NCBI GenBank assembly: GCA_965226025.1
Contig: CBDDCD010000001.1
Coordinates: 558,001-622,000 of the forward strand
From: Moanibacter sp965226025
GTDB lineage: Bacteria; Verrucomicrobiota; Verrucomicrobiia; Opitutales; UBA2987
Direction of reading: 5' to 3'
Length of the DNA stretch: 64,000 nucleotides
Within the stretch, counting starts at the first letter, position 1, and every line of letters starts with the position of its first letter. The position numbers were made by a program, and so were the translations under genes. This document shows, piece after piece, positions 60,204-64,000 of the stretch. The notes beneath the pieces were generated by a model, which worked only from the letters and a program-made list of their open reading frames with translations, did not search any database and was not told the DNA's origin.

Positions 60204-62738
60204 TCAGCCCGCCTCCTTGGTCTTCTTCTTGGCAGCAGTCTTCTTAGCTGTCTTCTTCTTCGCCCTGGGAGGGAATTCGAATCCGATATCCCGATTGTCT
60301 TTGAGGATGAGGTAGGCCGAGAAATACTTCTTGGTGCGTTTGGAACGGAAGTTCTCGATCAGGTCCGTCTTTCCGTTCTCGAGCAATTTCCGGATCTGCT
60401 CCTCGCCGAGGGTCTGGCCGAGCATCTGTCGGCTGATTCGGAATTTACACTCTCTCTTGCCGTTCAGTGAACTCTCACAAGCGAAAGCGCGCGGGGTCGA
60501 GTAGACCTTCTTTCCGTCCTTCGGGCATTGCCCAACGACCGGGCACTGAGTTAGATCTAACGCCTCTCCATCTCCGTTATTCTGCCCATCGCCGCGGTCT
60601 TCGAAGACGAATTCGACTTTCTTCTCATCATTGAGCTTGAGAATGGCGGAGAACGGCTTACCCGCTTTCGATTTGAACCCGTCGAGAGGGCCAATCTGTC
60701 CTTTCGAGACGAGCCCTTCCACTTCAGATTCTTCGAGTTTTCGGTTGGCCACGATTTTGTAGATAACGTAGGCGCCGTCCTGGGAGCGATAGGTGCGAAG
60801 GGTCTCAACAAAAGGTTTACCGTCGGTGGGTGAAACGATGGATGTCTCCCGTCCGCTCGAATCCTCCTCCTTGTATGATTTTGCCTTCTCGACGATGGAT
60901 TGGGTCAAATCGACGATGCCCTTCATGAATTGGGCTCGGGTCATCTGACCCCGCTCGATTTGATGCAACTTGTGTTCCCACTCTCCGGTCATGGTGGGGC
61001 TTGTAAGGACGTCGGCCTTGACGACATCGAGGAAACCGAGGAGATGATCGGCCTTGGCCGTGGGGAGGAGATTCCGACGATCTCTTTCAACGTAATTCTG
61101 ATTGATAAGCTGCTCGATTGTCTGGGCTCGGGTGGCCGGCGTTCCGAGTCCCTTCTCTTTCATTGCCAAGGCGAGCTCTTCATCATCGACGAGTTTTCCC
61201 GCACCCTCCATTGCGGATAGAAGGGTAGCCTCAGTATAGCGGGGAGGCGGTTTCGTCTCCTGCTCCGTGATCTCTACCTCCGAAATGCCGGCTTCCGCGG
61301 GCGAACCATCCTGTGGAGAGAGGGCAGGAAGCGTGTCCTCTCCTTCGGCCTCCCTACCGTAGCAGCTCATCCATCCCGGATTTACCAGGACTTTTCCCTC
61401 CGTCTTAAAGGTGTGATCCGCCACTTTGCTGAGCCTCGTCGTCACATCAAACTCCGCAGGTGGGTGGAAGGTCGCTACAAACCGGCGGCTTATCATGTCA
61501 TAGATCTTAGCTTTGGTTCCATCGAGAGCCTTATTTCCCTCCCCAGTAGGAATGATGGCGAAGTGATCGCTGATCTGTGCGTTGTTGAAGATTCGGCGGT
61601 TGGGACGCACCCAGCCCTTGTTCAAAACCTCTCCGGCATGAGGTTTCAGGTCCCCTTCGATCCTCTCCAGGATCTTTCGGCAGGTCGGCTGATAGTCTTC
61701 GGGGAGGGCTCGGGAGTCGGTCCTGGGATAGGTAATTAGTTTGTGTTCCTCGTAGAGAGATTGAGCAATTTGAAGAGTATGACGGGCCGACAAACCATGG
61801 CGGCTGTTCGCCTCTCTCTGTAGAGTCGTGAGATCGTAAAGCCTCGGGGAGATCTGCTTGCTCCTCTTTTTTTCTTCCGTCACCTGAGCGACTCGAGCCT
61901 TTTCGAGTTCGGCACGAACCCGTTCAGCGTCTTCCTTGACCCATACTCTATCAGCTCGATCGTCCGGTTGGGTGCTTCCATTCGTTCCCTCCTGTTTCCT
62001 AGCGCCGGCTTTAAAATCGGCTCTCTGGTAGACGCCTTCGTACTCGCCTTCGGTTATTGAGAAAAGGCCTACGATGCGCCAGTAGGAGCGGGATTTGAAC
62101 TCACGGATCCGCTGCTCACGCTCGACCACCAGATTCAAAGTCGGCGTCTGGACGCGACCTACGGTGGCGGTGTTGCCCCGGGCCCGTCCGTATACTCTCG
62201 CCGTCACGGCACGGGTGCCGTTGATCCCGATCAGCCAGTCAGCCTCAGATCGACAACGTGCAGCATCTTGCAGATTCCTCATCTCCTCGCCGGCGCGAAG
62301 ATTGGAGAAAGCCTCGTGGATTGCATTGAGTGTCATCGACTGCATCCACAATCGCTTCACCGGCTTCCGACACTTGGCCGCTTCGTAGACATAGGTAAAG
62401 ATCAATTCCCCCTCACGGCCCGCATCGCAGGCATTAATCACCTCCGAGACGTCCTTTCGCATCATCAATTTTTTGAGTTCTTGATACTTCGACTTCGTCT
62501 TCTCTATTACTTTAACTTTGAACTGCTCGGGAACGATGGGCAGAGATTGAAGCCGCCAGAAACCCAGTTTCTTATCAAAATCCTCAGGCATGTAGAGCTC
62601 CACCAGATGTCCGATGGCGGACGAAATGACATAGGTGTCGTTCTCGAACCAGCTCTCCTTTTTACCTACTCGACCCAGCGCTGAGGCGAGATCTCGGGCA
62701 ACGCTGGGCTTTTCGGCGATGATCAGAGATTTTGACAC
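60204..62738 (-). CDS. topB: DNA topoisomerase III (type IA)
   Basis: 844 residues. N-terminal Toprim domain (SLIIAEKPSVARDLASALG and INACDAGREGELIF), catalytic Tyr in HKLITYPRTDSRALPED, and the type IA core up to about residue 610. Then Topo_C repeat-like segments (TDGKPFVETLRTYR and DGKKVYSTPRAFACES) without zinc-binding Cys4 clusters, and a lysine/alanine-rich tail (AKKKTAKKTAAKKKTKEAG) like histone H1. Relaxes negative supercoils and resolves joint molecules. The basic tail is typical of PVC-group and some actinobacterial DNA-binding proteins. Confidence 0.95.
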   Translation of the reverse strand: MSKSLIIAEKPSVARDLASALGRVGKKESWFENDTYVISSAIGHLVELYMPEDFDKKLGFWRLQSLPIVPEQFKVKVIEKTKSKYQELKKLMMRKDVSEVINACDAGREGELIFTYVYEAAKCRKPVKRLWMQSMTLNAIHEAFSNLRAGEEMRNLQDAARCRSEADWLIGINGTRAVTARVYGRARGNTATVGRVQTPTLNLVVEREQRIREFKSRSYWRIVGLFSITEGEYEGVYQRADFKAGARKQEGTNGSTQPDDRADRVWVKEDAERVRAELEKARVAQVTEEKKRSKQISPRLYDLTTLQREANSRHGLSARHTLQIAQSLYEEHKLITYPRTDSRALPEDYQPTCRKILERIEGDLKPHAGEVLNKGWVRPNRRIFNNAQISDHFAIIPTGEGNKALDGTKAKIYDMISRRFVATFHPPAEFDVTTRLSKVADHTFKTEGKVLVNPGWMSCYGREAEGEDTLPALSPQDGSPAEAGISEVEITEQETKPPPRYTEATLLSAMEGAGKLVDDEELALAMKEKGLGTPATRAQTIEQLINQNYVERDRRNLLPTAKADHLLGFLDVVKADVLTSPTMTGEWEHKLHQIERGQMTRAQFMKGIVDLTQSIVEKAKSYKEEDSSGRETSIVSPTDGKPFVETLRTYRSQDGAYVIYKIVANRKLEESEVEGLVSKGQIGPLDGFKSKAGKPFSAILKLNDEKKVEFVFEDRGDGQNNGDGEALDLTQCPVVGQCPKDGKKVYSTPRAFACESSLNGKRECKFRISRQMLGQTLGEEQIRKLLENGKTDLIENFRSKRTKKYFSAYLILKDNRDIGFEFPPRAKKKTAKKTAAKKKTKEAG

Positions 62739-63193
62739 GGCAGTTTCAATATTAGGGGAAAGGCATACTGAAGGTAAACGGGCGACTCATCGAGCAAGCT
62801 GAGGGAGCCGGGCAGTAGGTAGCCAAAGGTGTGTTCATTGATTGAACGAGATCGTGCAACTGGATGGGGGTAAACTCCCGGCTCGATTATCCCTGAGATG
62901 GGCATTGTCGGATTATACGTCAATACTAAGATGCAATTTAATCCGGGTCAATCTAGGAGGCAGAATTAGTTCGACCCTAACCCAAACAACAAGGTTGATC
63001 TCATAATGCATTATCATTTACTGAAAGGTCCATCGAAGGAAGAGAGTCAGAGAAGCAGTTCGGCGTCGGCTACGAGCGACTGAGAGCCGGGCAAAGTTAC
63101 GCACGCTCCGGAAAGTCCGGGTCAGGTAGAGAACCTCCTGTCATTGAGCAAGAGAAGGAATCCAGGAAAAGCGAATTCCAAAAGAATAGCGAG
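62739..63193. other. Gene-free gap between topB and lpxK
   Basis: Nothing convincing. The frame of lpxK stays open upstream of 63194 for at least 40 codons without an ATG, GTG or TTG start, so the lpxK start could lie a little differently. Confidence 0.5.
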
Positions 63194-64000
63194 ATGCTCC
63201 CCCGATGGATCGAGAACTTCGAGCATTTCACAATCGATGTCGTCTATGGGAGAAGAAAAGGACGAGGAGTCACGGCCTACTCACACTTTCTCAAGGCTCT
63301 CTCATTCCTCTTCAGCTTCCTTGCCCAAACTCGGCTCTTTCTTTACCGCCATCGGATCTTTCGCGACCAGAGACTCGGGTGCCTTGTCGTGGTGGTCGGG
63401 AATCTCACGGTCGGTGGTACGGGTAAGACACCGGTGGTTGAGAAGTTTGCTCGATCCCTAGCGGAGAGGGGCCGAAAGGTTGCGATTCTCAGCAGAGGCT
63501 ACAAAAGCAAGGACGAACCACTCTTGTACAAATGGTGGCGAATGATCACCCATGGGGAGGCGCGCCCGCCAAAAGTCGTAAGCGACGGTCAGAAAGTCTT
63601 GCTCGACCCCGACCATGCAGGCGACGAACCCTATATGCTAGCGAAGAACCTGCCGGGCGTGGTCGTGATTGTAGACAAGAATCGCGTCAAGGCCGGGGCC
63701 CACGCGATCAAGAAATTCGGCGTCGACACGCTTGTGCTCGACGACGGCTATCAGTACCTCGCCCTGAAGGGGCGGCTCAACCTGCTGCTGATTGACAAAG
63801 CCGATCCCTTTGGCAACGGCCATCTGCTGCCTCGCGGTATTCTTCGCGAGCCGATAAAGAACATTCAGAGAGCCTCCTATGTATTCCTGACGAAATCGGA
63901 CGGCCAACCCGATGTCAATTTGGAGTCGATCATCCGATCCCATAATTCTGATGCGGAAATCATCGAGTGCGCCCACAAGCCCCAATATCTCAAAAAAGTA
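63194..64000 (+). CDS. lpxK: Tetraacyldisaccharide 4'-kinase, partial (runs off the window)
   Basis: 269 codons up to the window end. Seen: RLFLYRHRIFRDQRLGCLVV, the P-loop VVGNLTVGGTGKTPVVE, KVAILSRGYKSK, VVSDGQKVLL, AGDEPYMLAKNLPGV, VLDDGYQYLALKGRLNLLLI and LLPRGILREPI, all LpxK signatures. Phosphorylates the lipid A disaccharide at the 4' position. The ATG at 63194 is the first in-frame start; the preceding sequence (KSEFQKNSE) is in frame, so the N-terminus is uncertain. Indicates an outer membrane with lipid A. Confidence 0.9.
   Translation, partial: MLPRWIENFEHFTIDVVYGRRKGRGVTAYSHFLKALSFLFSFLAQTRLFLYRHRIFRDQRLGCLVVVVGNLTVGGTGKTPVVEKFARSLAERGRKVAILSRGYKSKDEPLLYKWWRMITHGEARPPKVVSDGQKVLLDPDHAGDEPYMLAKNLPGVVVIVDKNRVKAGAHAIKKFGVDTLVLDDGYQYLALKGRLNLLLIDKADPFGNGHLLPRGILREPIKNIQRASYVFLTKSDGQPDVNLESIIRSHNSDAEIIECAHKPQYLKKV

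Overview
The window looks like a chromosomal segment of a Gram-negative bacterium, most likely a member of the PVC group close to Verrucomicrobiota/Opitutae. This placement is an inference. lpxK implies lipid A, and there are a complete-looking psp locus with a sigma-54 promoter, and a secreted papain-like protease with an N-terminal domain of a kind I associate with Verrucomicrobia and Planctomycetes. No rRNA, tRNA, CRISPR array, phage module or replication origin was seen.

Layout. 1-3.5 kb: a decayed toxin-antitoxin pair, a repeat-rich gene-free stretch and an M50 membrane protease. 3.7-7.1 kb: a flavin disulfide reductase, REP-like hairpins and a secreted transglutaminase-like protein. 7.3-13.6 kb: a biosynthetic run plsY-hom-lysC-thrC-cimA (phospholipid acylation, threonine, citramalate route to isoleucine). 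13.8-17.3 kb: two damaged copies of one insertion sequence in tandem. 17.3-21.2 kb: a cyclic-nucleotide-domain histidine kinase and pspC-pspB-pspA, transcribed divergently from pspF. 21.2-28.5 kb: a miniature RRM gene coupled to pyrE, an M20 peptidase, leuB-alaS and a bicupin. 28.6-33.5 kb: a nonsense-mutated relB antitoxin, a metallo-beta-lactamase-fold hydrolase, ribD, rdgB and metG. 33.7-37.8 kb: menF-menD-menB for menaquinone. 37.8-48.2 kb: a response regulator, a frameshifted large transposase, an RND exporter, a cNMP-domain protein, an intact insertion sequence (1817 bp) inside the 3' end of a papain-like protease gene, and an AIR-synthase/HypE-like protein. 48.3-50.1 kb: a 36-residue membrane peptide, then ECF sigma, membrane anti-sigma candidate and Spy/CpxP-like protein. 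50.5-58.9 kb: VOC protein, vapBC, a 44-residue membrane peptide, a frameshifted membrane glycosyltransferase-like gene, a Rieske protein with a long unknown C-terminal region opposite a SufR-like regulator, FAH hydrolase, TPR protein and EamA transporter. 59-64 kb: SDR dehydrogenase, topoisomerase III and the start of lpxK.

The most distinctive feature is a family of short palindromic elements (several exactly 69 bp, ends CTAG...CTAG) whose outer TAG/TAA repeatedly is the stop codon of the adjacent gene (hom, lysC, cimA, pspC, menB, the cNMP-domain gene, the FAH gene and the original end of the C1 protease gene). Several single-base frameshifts and a scrambled junction between the tandem insertion-sequence copies suggest either real decay or consensus errors; reads would be needed to tell.
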